From NCBI GenBank assembly GCA_015680905.1, contig CM027381.1:55556501-55620500 (forward strand): a stretch of DNA of 64,000 nt, given 5' to 3'. The notes below the pieces were generated by a model that was not told the origin of the DNA, did no database searches, and was given only the letters and a program-made list of their open reading frames with translations. This DNA comes from Coptis chinensis (Eukaryota; Streptophyta; Magnoliopsida; Ranunculales; Ranunculaceae). How positions within the stretch are numbered: the stretch's first letter is position 1; every line of letters starts with the position of its first letter. This document shows, in pieces, positions 12,426 to 26,544 of this stretch. The translations under genes were made by a program, and so were the position numbers.

Positions 12426-13448
12426 TCTCTAACTACTATAAAAGCCAACTCCAAAACTACGCGTAGACATCTTCCTCTCTTGAGAAGAGCAGCCATTCCA
12501 AAACAACCAACATCTTCCCCTTCATTAAACCCTGAACTAAATCATTATTTGGTGTAATATTTTATTAATCTTAAGGGATAAAAATAGACATTTACAGTCC
12601 GTGCAGTATTACGAATGCACGATAGAGGATGATGGATTAGTGAACCGAATGATTATTGACCAAGATGATGCCCACTAATTGCTTTCCACCGAAATAAACA
12701 AATAAAATCAGATTCCTAAAAGAATTTCCTAGTAAGACAATTAGTTAATTAAGAACTGTTAAAATGAAAGTGCAAATAGTTCAGGGCATGAGTTACGTAA
12801 GCGTTTTTCGGTGCATAATGCAGTTTCATTTAGAAATTAGTTTTAATTGCATTTTATGAATCATGATTAATCTTTACTAATAGTAACTTCTTTTGCCACT
12901 CAATTAAAACTTCATGATTAACAAATTGCATGACCTAAAAAATTTGGACTAGAAGTTAATTATATTTTGTGAAAGTCAAACAAATATTAGACAGGGTTTA
13001 ACTTCAAATTCTTGGGACCTCAACCTAATCCGACCAAATGGAAAAAGTAAAAAACAAAAGAAAAGAAAACAAGAACAAAAATCCATTTCTTGATTTTGCA
13101 TTGTATCATTGAGGCAATTCATACAAAAATCCAAATGTGATTGCATATATGCACTTTCTTTATGTTCTTTCAGCAAGGGTGTCTAAGAGGTGTCGTCATG
13201 ATCTTTTCCTTTCACTTTCCTAGCCTCTTTTAATAGGCAAGGTAATTTGTACATGACTTAAAAAAAAGAATTTTGGTGTTGAAAATGATATCTACACTTT
13301 ACGCCTTTAGGCACGGCAAATGATACAAAAGTATAAGAAATTTGTTGTTGAAATTATATGATTTTGGAAATTAGAGAAATAAATTTGATGCGATTTTGTT
13401 TACAAGCTGAGTTACAGACTCAACAATGGTCTTTGAAATAAAGTTAAC
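12426..13448. other. Intergenic, no gene seen
   Basis: AT-rich DNA with no recognisable exon, RNA gene or repeat boundary. Confidence 0.5.
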
Positions 13449-13739
13449 TAGTATTACCCCTCTAGATCAGTTGATTAGGATTTCCCCGACTAGATGGAAA
13501 TTAGAGTATTTTTTCCAAATACACACAAAAAACACACGGTCAACTCCATTAGATGAGAAATTAGGATCTTTCCCAAAAAAATAATAATAATAATAATAAT
13601 AAAAATAATAATAATAGAGATAACGGTGTGTTTTTTGTGTATATTGGGGGAGAGGGAGGGAAGATCCTAATTTCCCATGTAGTCGGGGGAGAAATCCTAA
13701 TTGACTCATCTAATGTGTGTGTATGAGGCATAATACTAG
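13449..13739. mobile_element. Foldback MITE with long arms and an (AAT)n loop
   Basis: The left arm begins CTAGTATTACCCC and the right arm, read inward, begins CTAGTATTATGCC. The arms stay complementary with gaps over about 120 bases each (shared words include TTAGGATTT, CCCCGACTA and the ACACAAAAAACACAC tract). An AAT microsatellite at about 13,580-13,613 forms the loop. The whole unit would fold into one long hairpin. No clear target duplication was found, so the superfamily is unassigned. Confidence 0.7.
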
Positions 13740-14654
13740 TGAACACAATAAAAAAAGCCCCACAACACGCACATTATACAACTTATTATGTTATTGCCTA
13801 AGGTCTGTAATTACGCTCTCCACATAAAAGAAGAATGGGCAAATTTGGATCATTGATTCAATAATGCGGGTCACATAAGCTTGTCCCAGCAGCTCCTACC
13901 AATGTCAAATCTCAATAGAAGCCAAAACAGCACACTAACAGTTTATTGAAGTATCACCAAAGTACCAAACCAACCTCCTGCCTTCCCTGGCTAACACGTG
14001 AAGAAGACAATGGTCATATGGAAATTAGAGATGGCAAATTTATAGCCATCTATGGCCACCAACGGCTCAACATGCAATCAATCTTGCATCCTTGCAGATT
14101 ATCACTGGCTACAGGATGTGTGAAGGTCCATAAAAGACCGTATATTATTGTCGGAAATGAGCAATATAATACAATGACCTCAAAGCCATTCCGAATAGTC
14201 TGCATATACGTCATGTGTAATAGCAAGTTTTTTTTATTTTATTTTTCAAAGCACCACATTTATGGAGAGTTGGAGACTAAATTTGGCTTTGGTCCATCCA
14301 AATAATAGCCACCGTTGTCCATTTGGTCGGAGGATAATCGACCATTGAGCCATAACCAACTCTAGATAAACTAGCCCAAAGGTTGTTCTAACCAAGGAAC
14401 AAAATTGTGAAAATTTTCGTTTTCAGTGGCCTGGGCACGTAGATAAACATTTCAAACCCTACACTTTCTATTTGCAAGTTTTCAAAGTGATGACGTCACT
14501 TTTCATAAAAAATTAGATATTTTTTCAATTTTCATCCACTTTGTTCACTAATTTGCAGTTTTTTATGAAATGGTAGCAAATGCAATAAATATTTAAAATA
14601 GAGGCTAGTTTTGTCTATTTTGTATTTTTTATTTACTATGTTACTAATCATTAA

Positions 14655-17203
14655 CTAGCATTTCACCCGTGGCCGGGATTGTTTCATTGTAAGTTTTATT
14701 AGCCATAATACTCGCCTGTCAAAATGTGGAATACTAAATGAAATTGTTGTTTTTTTTCACCACAATCACAGCCAGCGTATAGTGTTATATAAATAACACT
14801 ACCACACTAACAATGTCATCTTAACATCCCACGCAAACTTTTAAAAGAACTATAGAGAAAGTAAAATCTTTTGTACTATGAATTGCAAAATGTTTAGACA
14901 GTATAGAGCATACAGAGTATGCAGCTTACTACTTACAAACATTGTCAAATACCCTTGCAAAGAACAGTTTGGAAATATTTGAAAATTTTTTGCTGAAAAT
15001 TTAACCGAAAGTCCAAATTGGTTTATTGTCATTCAAGTTTAGCTCCGGCTTCTTATCAAAAACAATAACGTCATAGCCTCCCTTAATCAGTTTAGAGAAA
15101 ATTTAATCAAGTCGTACCATAAAAAAAAAATACAACCCCATATGAGAAAACACATAAAAAAAGAAAAACAGATTGACCATCAGCTAACCTGTAAATGAAG
15201 GGGAAAAAATAGTAAACTAACTCACCTTAGGTTCTTAACCATACTCTTTTAGAAAAATAATGTAAATGCATTCCATACATGACAGAAAATGGCACCCAAT
15301 TCAGGAAATCTATTATTTTCCAACATTGTGGAGAGTAATTAAATGTCTTCCCTATCTTTATACAAAAAGAATTTCCACTAAGCACACACACAACTGATCT
15401 ACTGAAAAGAGCAAGTATATTGTATCAATATATAAAATCCTGTAACAATCATCTCTGGAAATTCAAAAGATAAACATCCTGAGTAGGAAACATCATATTC
15501 ACAGTTCCTCAACAATTCTGATATCCGTAAAATAAACGTAATCAATTCAGGTAGTGCTTGGCCTACTATGTCATCTTTTTTCTGAACACATTTCTTAACC
15601 ATTTCATACTCCTTTTGACATGATGAGTAATGGATATCAACACAGTGAAGTAAGGACAAAATTAGAAGTTCATGAGAAAAAAAAATGTAGCCTAAGTGCA
15701 AGTCTGAAATTGATGTCTTGAACTGAATTGGATGTAGGTAATTGGATAATAATTCACAACTGCATCATAATCACCAGTAGATATGAGCCTAAAATTGCAT
15801 AATGTGTAACTACAAAAACAGATGATAAATCATGGCAGCTCCAAGAACATTTAACTTGGTGCAAGACATGAACGACAGAGGTAAGATTTAAACTCAATTC
15901 AAAATAAAGAGGTAAACCTCTTAAATTAAGACCCATTTTTCCGTATGATATTTTCAAATGCCCAATTTTCAACTTCAACGGCTAATTTATGTTGAACGGA
16001 ATATAGATAAGAGTTTAAAAAGAGCTTACTGTTGTTAAAGAAACCTAAAGCTCCTTCAGAAACAACGCCACTAATTAGAGAAATCAACCACCCACTTGAT
16101 GGGATAATAAATGACGTATTTGAAATTAGAACAGATAAAAAACATCTTATTAATAGTTAATGCAGACTGATGCTATTAAGAAGAAGATAGAGAGCCATAC
16201 CTTTGATTATATTGAATTTTCATGTATGCAGAGATGAACAGGCGAGGTTCTGCAGACCCTTTCACCCATAGTGAGTAAAGCAGAGCTTGAGAAAGTCATA
16301 GAACAATAAAAATTAAGAAGAGTGGAGCAGGAATCCCTTTTCCCATTACTAAGCCAAAGCTTACATACTGCTCTAAGAAGAACTAAATAGCGAATCTTCT
16401 TATAGTGACACTTAGCAAGATGATGCTATTACCTAAATTTAGTCTACTATATAATTCATGACAAATGCTAAAGGAAAGTTCTATATGCGTAGTGCACCTC
16501 CTAAATAAACAAATAAGGTTTTATATGTATAGACTCTTAAATTGTTTTTTTTTTATGCAAAGGACTACAACACAAAGTTGACAGACATACTTCCATGTTA
16601 ATTGTGCCTACACAAAAAAGGTTCAAGCAAGACCAAGTCAAATGTGTTCAGTAAGAACATGAGTTAGTACTTTTCATTCTCAAAGCATGACTACCATACT
16701 TCATTCATGCTATGTATTTCACTTGAAGCCTTCTTAGTTGCATATCGAACTTCCTATAAGAGCCAACAACTGCTAATCTCCTAAAGCGATTAAAACGAAT
16801 GAACAGGTTTAAACACGTGCACCAATATACACTCTACATCACAATTAGCAAATCTTGTTCAATTTACAATTAAGTTCCTACATCTCAAGTTACTAATACA
16901 ACCCAATTTCCTAAACTCATGTTCAGAATATTTTTTAGAAGAATACATATAAGCTAAGTAAAGCATTTATGAGTTATTCACTACTAATGGAATGCTCAAA
17001 TAGTAATGAATGCCATATAAGATGCAATGTATTTATATTACTTTTTAGAAATATAATCATTGTTATTGTTGCAACTCAATTTTTTAAAAAATCCAATAAC
17101 TACACAAAATCTTATGTATTTGGTGCCAAAGATGAATTAAGTTACAACACCTATGTAACACATATCTCATTGCATCCTATTAACATATATGTATTTATAT
17201 AGA
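14655..17203 (-). mobile_element. Possible non-autonomous Helitron (3' end clear, 5' end tentative)
   Basis: Read on the minus strand, the sequence at 14,675-14,655 is CCCGGCCACGGG, then TGAAATG, then CTAG, followed by T (position 14,654). That is a hairpin a few bases before CTAG and a T flank, the Helitron 3' signature. A candidate 5' end is TCTATATAAATA starting at 17,203 with the required A before it. Between the ends, minus-strand sequence at about 15,650-15,500 looks exon-like (KEYEMVKKCVQKKDDIVGQ), which would fit gene capture, but I do not recognise the source gene. No helicase is present. The 3' end is fairly convincing; the 5' end is a guess. Confidence 0.35.
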
Positions 17204-17851
17204 TATTTGGCAAAAAAAACATCTTATGTGGCTCGAGTAGTGAACATGGTGTGATGAAATACACTATTGTGGTTGTCGAAGAGACCGACTCAACCTACTA
17301 CATTATAATATCACACTCATTATACAGGAATGGCTTTTGGCAAAATTTTAGGCAACTACCTCAATCACAAATAATGCGTTATTATTGAAACAATCTTTCT
17401 TGAATAAAAGTCTAGTCTAAGAGGGATCAATAGAATGACAACGTTGGCAATCCCTTTGAATGGTGGCAATAATATCCTTTATGCATGAAAGAACATTCTA
17501 TGACTTTGTTCATATCAGAATATTTTAATTAAATTAAACGGAGTCATTCTAAAAACTTATTTCGTATCAATCATTACAATGATAAGGAGAACTCATGAAA
17601 AGATGCAAAACTACCTACCTATGTATGCACTGCCTCAAAACTTGCAATCTTTCTAGAAGCAACTCAAATTAATTTGCAATGAGTGGAGGGCCCATGAGAA
17701 CTTATCAGCAGTTTGCAAATTCAAGAAAGATATAGGAAAATGATTAATAATGGGGGAAAAGTTGCATCACCAGTGTCCGAGAAGGAAGCAGGTCATGGTT
17801 GGAGAGTTAGGGGAATAGGAAATATAGAAGTATTTCACTCTACTCACATCA
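17204..17851. other. Intergenic, mostly unassigned
   Basis: Nothing can be named in most of it. The last 90 bases before the solo LTR contain a weak plus-strand run (GHGWRVRGIGN) that may be the upstream part of the gene remnant continuing after the LTR. Confidence 0.4.
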
Positions 17852-17856
17852 GGTCT

Positions 17857-19373
17857 TGATAAAAGATAAAATTGATTAGTCTTACCTACGAAATAAAGCA
17901 ATGAAACTCTATACGAAAGTAAAAGTAAAACTAATTTTATGTGTCTTTTTTTATCAAAGATTTCTACTCTCAATCCTATGAGATATAGTGGAGTAGAGTG
18001 ATTCGTTCCACTCCTAGTCCTTCCGCATGTTAATGTTCTCTAAGTATAAGTATTCAATCTCTAAGTCTAATGAGAGATTTATGAAAAGGCAACTAGACTA
18101 CGATGCAACTACCCACAAGATGCACTAGTCGACTATCAGAACAACTAAGGGAATGCTACGTTGATTCTATGATAAGGAGTTAGAGGGGGATTGATTCCAC
18201 CTCAACTCGACTTAATCCTATTAACGAATAATCGTAATCGAATTGAATCGCTACTTGAGAATAATTGGTTCTTCCTAATCCATAATTACACATGGCATTC
18301 CTACCAATTCATAACTAGCATGTGAGCGATTAAACCCATTCTCATGGTGAACTAATCGTTTCTAGAGTGGAAAGGAAATTACGGCGATTCTACGATAGTC
18401 GGAATCAAGCTTTCATCAAGGCTTCTCAACCCCTCTAATGGAGGTTTAGCGAGAATCATTCATAATCATTTCCAATTAAATTTAAACTAAACATGATATA
18501 AAGAATTGCAATTTACTAATCTAATTTAAACAATAATTAAAATCTAATTAATAACTAAGAATTGAATAACAAGTAATAAATGAAATTAGATCTAACACAA
18601 ATGTAAATGACAAGAATCGAAATTGACAAACTAGCTATTTTATTTACCAAACTAATTAAGAACAATGATTCTAAGAATTTAATCTAAAACAAGAGTTGGA
18701 TTTGAAATTAAACTTAATTAAAAACAATTAAATAAAAACTAGATCTAGAAGCTATTTTAATGGCTACTTTTTACTCTAACATATCTACCATTAACTATCT
18801 ACCATTAACCAAGAGTTAAGCTTTTGTTTTTATCCTTTCAGATCCAAAAATCGTGCATGGGCTTGGAGCCATGTTTTGGGCCAGAAAATCAGGCCCAAAA
18901 CCCAATTCTTTCAGTCCAAAAAGACCTCTTCAAGCTGCAGTTGGCTTCAATAGACTTTTCATCCACTTTTGCTCCTCTGATTGGATCAAGGCTTATACCA
19001 TTGGAAAGCTCTTTCCGAGCCGGTCGTTTTGACATAAGGTAGGCCCCATTCCGAGGTCTGAGTCCAAAGATATGGCCTTCGGAAGTTCTGCTGACTTTGT
19101 GTGTTGTTTCTACCCGCGTCGACTTTTCAGCTTTTGACCGGGCTTTAGAAAGGCTTTGTCTTCTTGAATCTTGGCCTTTAATCGCGGAACTCCTTAGTAA
19201 CCGACCTTTGCTCCTCTATCTTGCTAAAGTGGCACATATCTGCACATAATGGACTTTGAAGCCTGAAATGCATAAAAACACGTAATCAGTGTTAACTCTT
19301 AATTATTACTCACATAATTGGTCTAAAAGTATGACTGTTAAAGGGTTAAAACTACAGTTTTGGGCTCTTATCA
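17857..19373. mobile_element. Solo LTR of an LTR retrotransposon
   Basis: A 1,517-bp unit starts TGATAA and ends TTATCA (inverted TG...CA ends). It is flanked by the identical 5-bp GGTCT at 17,852-17,856 and 19,374-19,378, as expected for integration of an LTR element. No internal coding region lies between the ends, so this is a solo LTR left by recombination between the two LTRs of a full element. The family is not certain; the TGATAAGAGCCC end when read on the minus strand is of a kind seen in plant Ty3-type elements. Exact target duplications suggest moderate age at most. Confidence 0.85.
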
Positions 19374-19378
19374 GGTCT

Positions 19379-20070
19379 CATAGAGGAATTGAAGCAGCGA
19401 TAATGTAGAGCTTGCATCATCCGACTGTACATCGGAAATTGGAAAGTGGGGGAGAGGTAGAGGAAATACTGGAATCACAATGTTACAGAACTCCCGACTC
19501 ATGTAGGAGGATTCAGTCTCTACATGGTTCTCTTGTGGCAAGTGGGTATGGCAGAGGAAATGGAGCAGCAAACAATATGAGACCTACATCATCTAGCTCC
19601 TCATTTGAAATAGGAAAGTGAGGCCGAGATGGAGATATGGATGATATCCAATCATCATGGAATGGAACTTCTGATTCTTGTAGGCGAGGTAACCCTTCTT
19701 CGGCACATGCAAAAGATATGGGATCATCATGGAATAGAATTTCTGATTCCAAGCAGATGCAGGCCTTATTATCTGGTTCACCTGTGGCCAGTACAAACTA
19801 CGAACCATGTCCCTAGAGGCAAGGGGTATTTAGTGTCATGGAGAGACCAAACTTCTGAGTTTAAATGTCTAACAGCATAGTACACACACCATATATTGAA
19901 AAAGGTCATTTCACCATCAACACGGGGATGGGCTGGCGCAGGAGCCAATGAGGGCCTCGGAAGAGGTAGGAGTGTTCCTGAAGAAACATGGTTGGCTAAG
20001 AACAGTTCTTGGTCATCAAAAAATGACACAAACAATGATAGTCACTTTGCCTGGCAGCGTGATTAATCAT
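19379..20070 (+). pseudogene. Decayed WG/GR-rich gene remnant
   Basis: Plus-strand sequence reads in changing frames as two diverged repeats built on (SS)xEIGKWGRxGxxxD (near 19,430-19,465 and 19,595-19,640). These are followed by SSWNGTSDS and SSWNRISDS motifs, and near 19,925-20,065 by RGWAGAGANEGLGRGR, SSWSS and HFAWQRD ending in a stop. Such tryptophan-glycine and glycine-arginine runs occur at the C-termini of several plant RNA- or chromatin-associated proteins, but I cannot name the parent. Several stops break it. The solo LTR at 17,857-19,373 interrupts what may be the same remnant. Confidence 0.35.
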
Positions 20071-22788
<2,718 letters not shown>

Positions 22789-22794
22789 TCACAG

Positions 22795-23091
22795 CAAGGT
22801 TAGTTGTACAGACAATTTGGTAGCTTCTCGTTGCACCCTACGTTCCAATTCTAATATATATGTCTCATTTGGTGTTCCTTGGAGTGAGCAACTGACTAAC
22901 AATTGGCTAATACCTTGAAACCTTACATCAACCAATACAATAGGCACACCAACATTTGACAAACAACTACTCGAAGAAGATAGATGTTGAAAAAATATAT
23001 TCACCTTTCTAGTGCAATCCCAAGTAGCTTCTCATTTGCCATAATCATCTTCAAGTCTGCTTCATTAAATGAACCGTTCCCAAAATCTAAG
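22795..23091 (-). pseudogene. Group-I bZIP transcription factor fragment, broken
   Basis: An exon at 23,091-23,005 on the minus strand reads LDFGNGSFNEADLKMIMANE and continues KLLGIALE. This is the segment just before the DNA-binding region in VIP1/RF2/bZIP18-type proteins, and it has an AG acceptor and GT donor. Further down, 22,925-22,850 still shows the basic region in a decayed state (VLAN, then SVAHSKEH, then MRH, with an in-frame stop). The leucine-zipper start LELERRVQREATKLSVQLTL follows in a shifted frame and ends at a stop near 22,789. It is a truncated, non-functional copy: intron retained, N- and C-termini absent. It lies immediately downstream of an F-box fragment in the same orientation. 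Confidence 0.85.
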
Positions 23092-23170
23092 CTGGAAAAT
23101 AGAAGAACGAATTAAATATGACGAACAACTACTCGAAGAAGATAGTAGTGAAAAAAATATAATCACCTTT
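22960..23170. repeat. Direct duplication of about 48 bp at the bZIP/F-box fragment junction
   Basis: The segment containing ACAACTACTCGAAGAAGATA, then GTTGAAAAAATATATTCACCTTT, at 22,960-23,007 recurs slightly altered at 23,121-23,170. Both copies sit in intron-like DNA next to exon edges. This suggests that sequence was copied when the fragments were joined. Confidence 0.8.
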
Positions 23171-23195
23171 TGACATGTTTATTTGAAGTAAATAC

Positions 23196-23540
23196 CTTTG
23201 CATAGCGATGAACCAAAATCCGCTTGCCATTTCAATAAAACAGCATCCCCTATCCCCAATTCCCCACTGGGCAGCTCAATTCGAAGACTACGAATCTCGT
23301 TAAAATTCTTCAACACCTGTGTGAGTGAATGATGATCCAATCCCATCATCCAACGTGGAAGCAGTAGTCAAATTTATAGACCCACCACTCAATTTTTTCA
23401 ACGAACCAAGAAATTGTCCAATAGATTATAGTGGCTTAACAATCCCACCGTAAAAGAATAATCTAACAAAACTCGAGAACACCCCTCGAACTGAAGTTGA
23501 GGTTGAAGAAAGAGAAGCTATGAAAGTTTTTGAGTTTATG
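23196..23540 (-). pseudogene. F-box protein fragment (At5g46170 type)
   Basis: The minus strand reads RGVFSS, FVRLFFYGGIVKPL, a stop, then SIGQFLGSLKKLSGGS, INLTTASTLDDG, QVLKNFNEIRSLRIELPSGE and DAVLLKWQADFGSSLCK. It ends at a GT donor at 23,195. This matches the central region of a plant F-box family (At5g46170, At4g18380), which acts in SCF ubiquitin ligases. The F-box itself and the C-terminus are missing and a stop plus a small frame change break the frame, so it is a gene fragment. The donor is followed by intron-like DNA leading to the bZIP exon, so a transcript could splice the two together. Confidence 0.8.
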
Positions 23541-24446
23541 TTAAGATAATGAGGAGAGAATTGGTCATGGAAGTACTTACTCGTAAAGTGTTTTCTTCTT
23601 TAGAGAAGTATCCATTTTTGTATCCTGACTTTTCGTTAGTAAGAGAGAAGTAATTTTGGTCGTAATCTTCCCTTTCTCTCTCCTGATTTCCCATGAGTAT
23701 TTTTTTTTCGGCAATTTTTTTTTTCTCTCCTTAGCAAAGTCACCTGAAAGAAGACACAAAAAGCTTAAGTGTGTTTGAAATGTATAATAGTTGTGCAGAA
23801 CCATGCTCACCAACACCAATTACATTTCATGCCATCACCTCAATCTATCTTTTCATGCTTACCAGGCTTCTCATGAAGAACATGATATGGCTGCAAAAGG
23901 TCATGGTTCACACACATTCCACCAATCCCAAGCGAACCCAAGCGAGCTCCCTTCTCTTCCAAAGCCCTGATTGGAAATTGCAAACCCTTTGAATATTTGG
24001 TTTATTGTTAAAAACAGAAAACTCAATCTTGTAAGTTCTAACTAATAATAAGGATACCAAGTCCAAACATATACTAAATATAGTGAACATGAAACATGTT
24101 TTTTTTTTCCAGATTTTACTCTAAAGAGGGGCGGGTACTCAGCAAGGGAGTTCTTGCTTGATCATAAGGATTTGATTAAAGACGGGTAGTTCCAAAAATG
24201 TTAATTACAAAGAAAAAGTCATACCTGATTCTAGTGTTGCTCCTCCTTCTCAAATACATATATAACACGGTGACAACTAAAAGTGCGTATCAATGTCCCA
24301 GATCCCTGATTAGTTCACATTGCAAAAGGTCATGACTCGTGAGGAAAAAAAATTGTTTAAACTTTCAAAAAACGATAACAAATAAAGCAAATGGATATTA
24401 AACAATAATAAATCAACAAAAATAAAAGAAAGTAAAGAAGAAGAAC
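23541..24446. other. Unassigned DNA between captured gene fragments
   Basis: No exon could be named. A short plus-strand run near 24,125 and a minus-strand run near 23,960 look faintly coding. The word GCAAAAGGTCATG occurs at about 23,892 and 24,325, a possible small duplication. Confidence 0.35.
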
Positions 24447-24626
24447 CTCTCCAATGTTGGGACACTGAGCTTCTTTACCAACAGTATTAAGTTCTAACTT
24501 AGACAAAGACTCCTTAACCTCTAAAAACATCTCCCCTTGAGGTGCTCTCTGCCATAACCACGCCGGCTTCTTCACATTCGGATCCCTTCCTGTATGAACA
24601 CCCATTCCACCTGGATAATCAACAGC
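24447..24626 (-). pseudogene. LIP1P: Plastidial lipoyl synthase fragment (first exon end)
   Basis: The minus strand reads [20 protein letters not shown], then a short run including APQGE, then [14 protein letters not shown] and EAQCPNIGE. It stops at a GT donor exactly where the next exon would continue with the CWNGGG block and the radical-SAM cysteines. That is the N-terminal region of plastid lipoyl synthase, which inserts sulphur into octanoylated E2 subunits. Everything downstream, including the CxxxCxxC iron-sulphur motif, is absent, and the conserved CEEAQC is read here as GKEAQC. It is therefore a non-functional exon fragment, copied as genomic DNA with its splice site. Confidence 0.88.
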
Positions 24627-24639
24627 TTATGCTCTAACA

Positions 24640-25650
24640 ATATTAATTCTCCTTGGACGTGAGTAATAATGAATTAAGGATTTCGGTTTTGAATGTGTTG
24701 GAATTGTTATGGGTTTTGTGAGGGAAATCATTTTGGGGGCAGAGAAAATAAAAATAAAAATTAGAAGGAATAATAATTTTAAAGGAAGTTAGTTTTATTT
24801 CGGGTCTTAAATTAAGAGATATTAATGAGGAAGAATGGAGGAGAATGAGGAAGAATGGAAGAGAACTCGGAAGTTTTGCTGGAGAGGATATGTTTTCTTT
24901 TTTCTTTCCTCTTATTCACCAAATACTTTAATTTGAAATCAAGGTTTCATGAGTTACTACTTTGGAGAGCTTTAAGAATGGAGATAAGAGGAAGAGAGAG
25001 GTTTTTTTTTTTTTTTGACTTTCTTTTTTTTGGTGTTTTTTTACGAACAATTGAAAAGTGCGTGGATTTGCCTTCTTTTTTTTTCTGTGGAGGGTGACGT
25101 GTCCACATTAGAGTAAAAAGGGGGCTGGCGTGTTTCACTGGGAGCATTCTCCACTACTCAGTATTCATGGTCTTTGATGACCTAATTTTTCTCAAACTTT
25201 TAATTGAGTCATCCAAAGATTTAAGAGACTATCTAATTTCACCTAGGAAAGTTTTCTCTTCTCCTTCCATTTTGATTAGTGAGATGGGGGACATTTGATT
25301 AGTGAGATATATATGTCTATTTGAGAGGATTATTAATCATTTTTGGTATATAGACAATTAAATTTGAAAATATAGTTGTTACCTATATTTATTATTTTTG
25401 CTAATTTATTCGCAATTTTTCTCTTACTTTTTGTGAAAATTTCTCGAAAATTTATATATTTTCGTTTTATGTGATCACTGAAACAATGATCGAAAACGAA
25501 ATATAATTCCTTGATTCTCACTGCCAGCAAAGAACTTAATAAATAACTCCACAAGTGAAAGACGACACGGTGATCGAGTTTGGAAGTCGCAACCTCCCTT
25601 ATGAGGCTATGACCATGACTCCATGAGGCAAGAGGTGCACAAGTGCACAT
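24640..25650. other. Intergenic, no gene seen
   Basis: T-rich and A-rich tracts at 24,880-25,090 produce long low-complexity frames but no gene. It could contain the upstream end of the gene-fragment mosaic; no terminal repeat was recognised. Confidence 0.4.
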
Positions 25651-25666
25651 AATATATATCAGGGAG

Positions 25667-26536
25667 TAGGGATGGGCAATGGGCCGGGTCGGGCTAGCCC
25701 GGCCCTAAACATTTAAAGCCCTTCAGATATTAGGGCTGGGTCGCCCCTAAAAAGTCGGCATAGGGCGGGTCACAAGTCTAAATCTCAAGCCTCGACCACG
25801 ACCACAGCCCTCTTTAAGGGCTTTAGGGTCGGGCTTTAGGGCCGGGCCTATATATTTTCTTTTTTTTTACTACATCAGTTTTAAAACTCATTTATATTAC
25901 AAAAATGTATAATAATCTACAAACTCAAAGTCCAACCAATCTAGTAATAATCCTGTATAAGTCCAAAAATTTTAAATGTCTGCTCTGTATTTTGCTTTAA
26001 TGGTGTGGAAGGAAACCTTTAGTTTTAGACTTGGCTTGGATGTGAATAAAAATATAATTTATAAGAAATAAGTGAGAAAAGAAATTGAGAATAATAAGTT
26101 ATGGACTTTGACTTGATGATCAAAGGAATAAAGTCTTATTTTTATTAGGCTAGTGCTTTCATTGTTCTTCATGGTCGCTAAGTTTGACAAGTTTTTGTTA
26201 TATAAAACAAGTTATTGGAAGTACCCTTGGGTGTAAGTGATAAATTACAAAGGACAATGTTATTTTAATTGAAAATATTTAACAAAGAGTTGGACAATTA
26301 TGGTATGTGTATTTATAGTGAAAGTATGAAGCGAGGGGCGGTTAGGGCTTGGTTAGGGTCCGCCTATGTTTTAGAATCTTAGCCCCCTTGCCTACTAGAA
26401 GGCATTAGTCGGCCGGCCGGCCCGACCCTAAAAACTCTGTGAGGGCTTTAGTTGTGAGAAGGCTTTATAGGGCTTAGGCTTGTGGTCGGTCGGTCGGGTT
26501 AGGGTTAGGGTCGTTAGGGCCAAATTCCCACCCCTA
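25667..26536. mobile_element. Non-autonomous hAT element, short copy, 8-bp target duplication
   Basis: The ends TAGGGATGGGCAATGGGCC and, inverted, TAGGGGTGGGAATTTGGCCC are flanked by the identical 8-bp TCAGGGAG at 25,659-25,666 and 26,537-26,544. The GC-rich subterminal parts are full of GGGTCGGGCTAGCCCGGCCC-type palindromes. There is no transposase. The element closely matches the one at 54,229-55,449 but lacks about 350 internal bases. It landed in the left part of the palindrome-array element that follows. Confidence 0.93.
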
Positions 26537-26544
26537 TCAGGGAG

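Noticed and set aside
13467-13746. Two overlapping minus-strand frames over the foldback MITE
   Set aside because: They follow the microsatellite loop and the inverted arms; no protein character.
22789-24640. Calling the three-gene mosaic a defined Helitron
   Set aside because: I looked for CTAG plus hairpin on the left and TC on the right and found no convincing pair, so the carrier type is left open.
24855-25147. Phenylalanine-rich plus and lysine-rich minus frames
   Set aside because: Both come from T-rich tracts.
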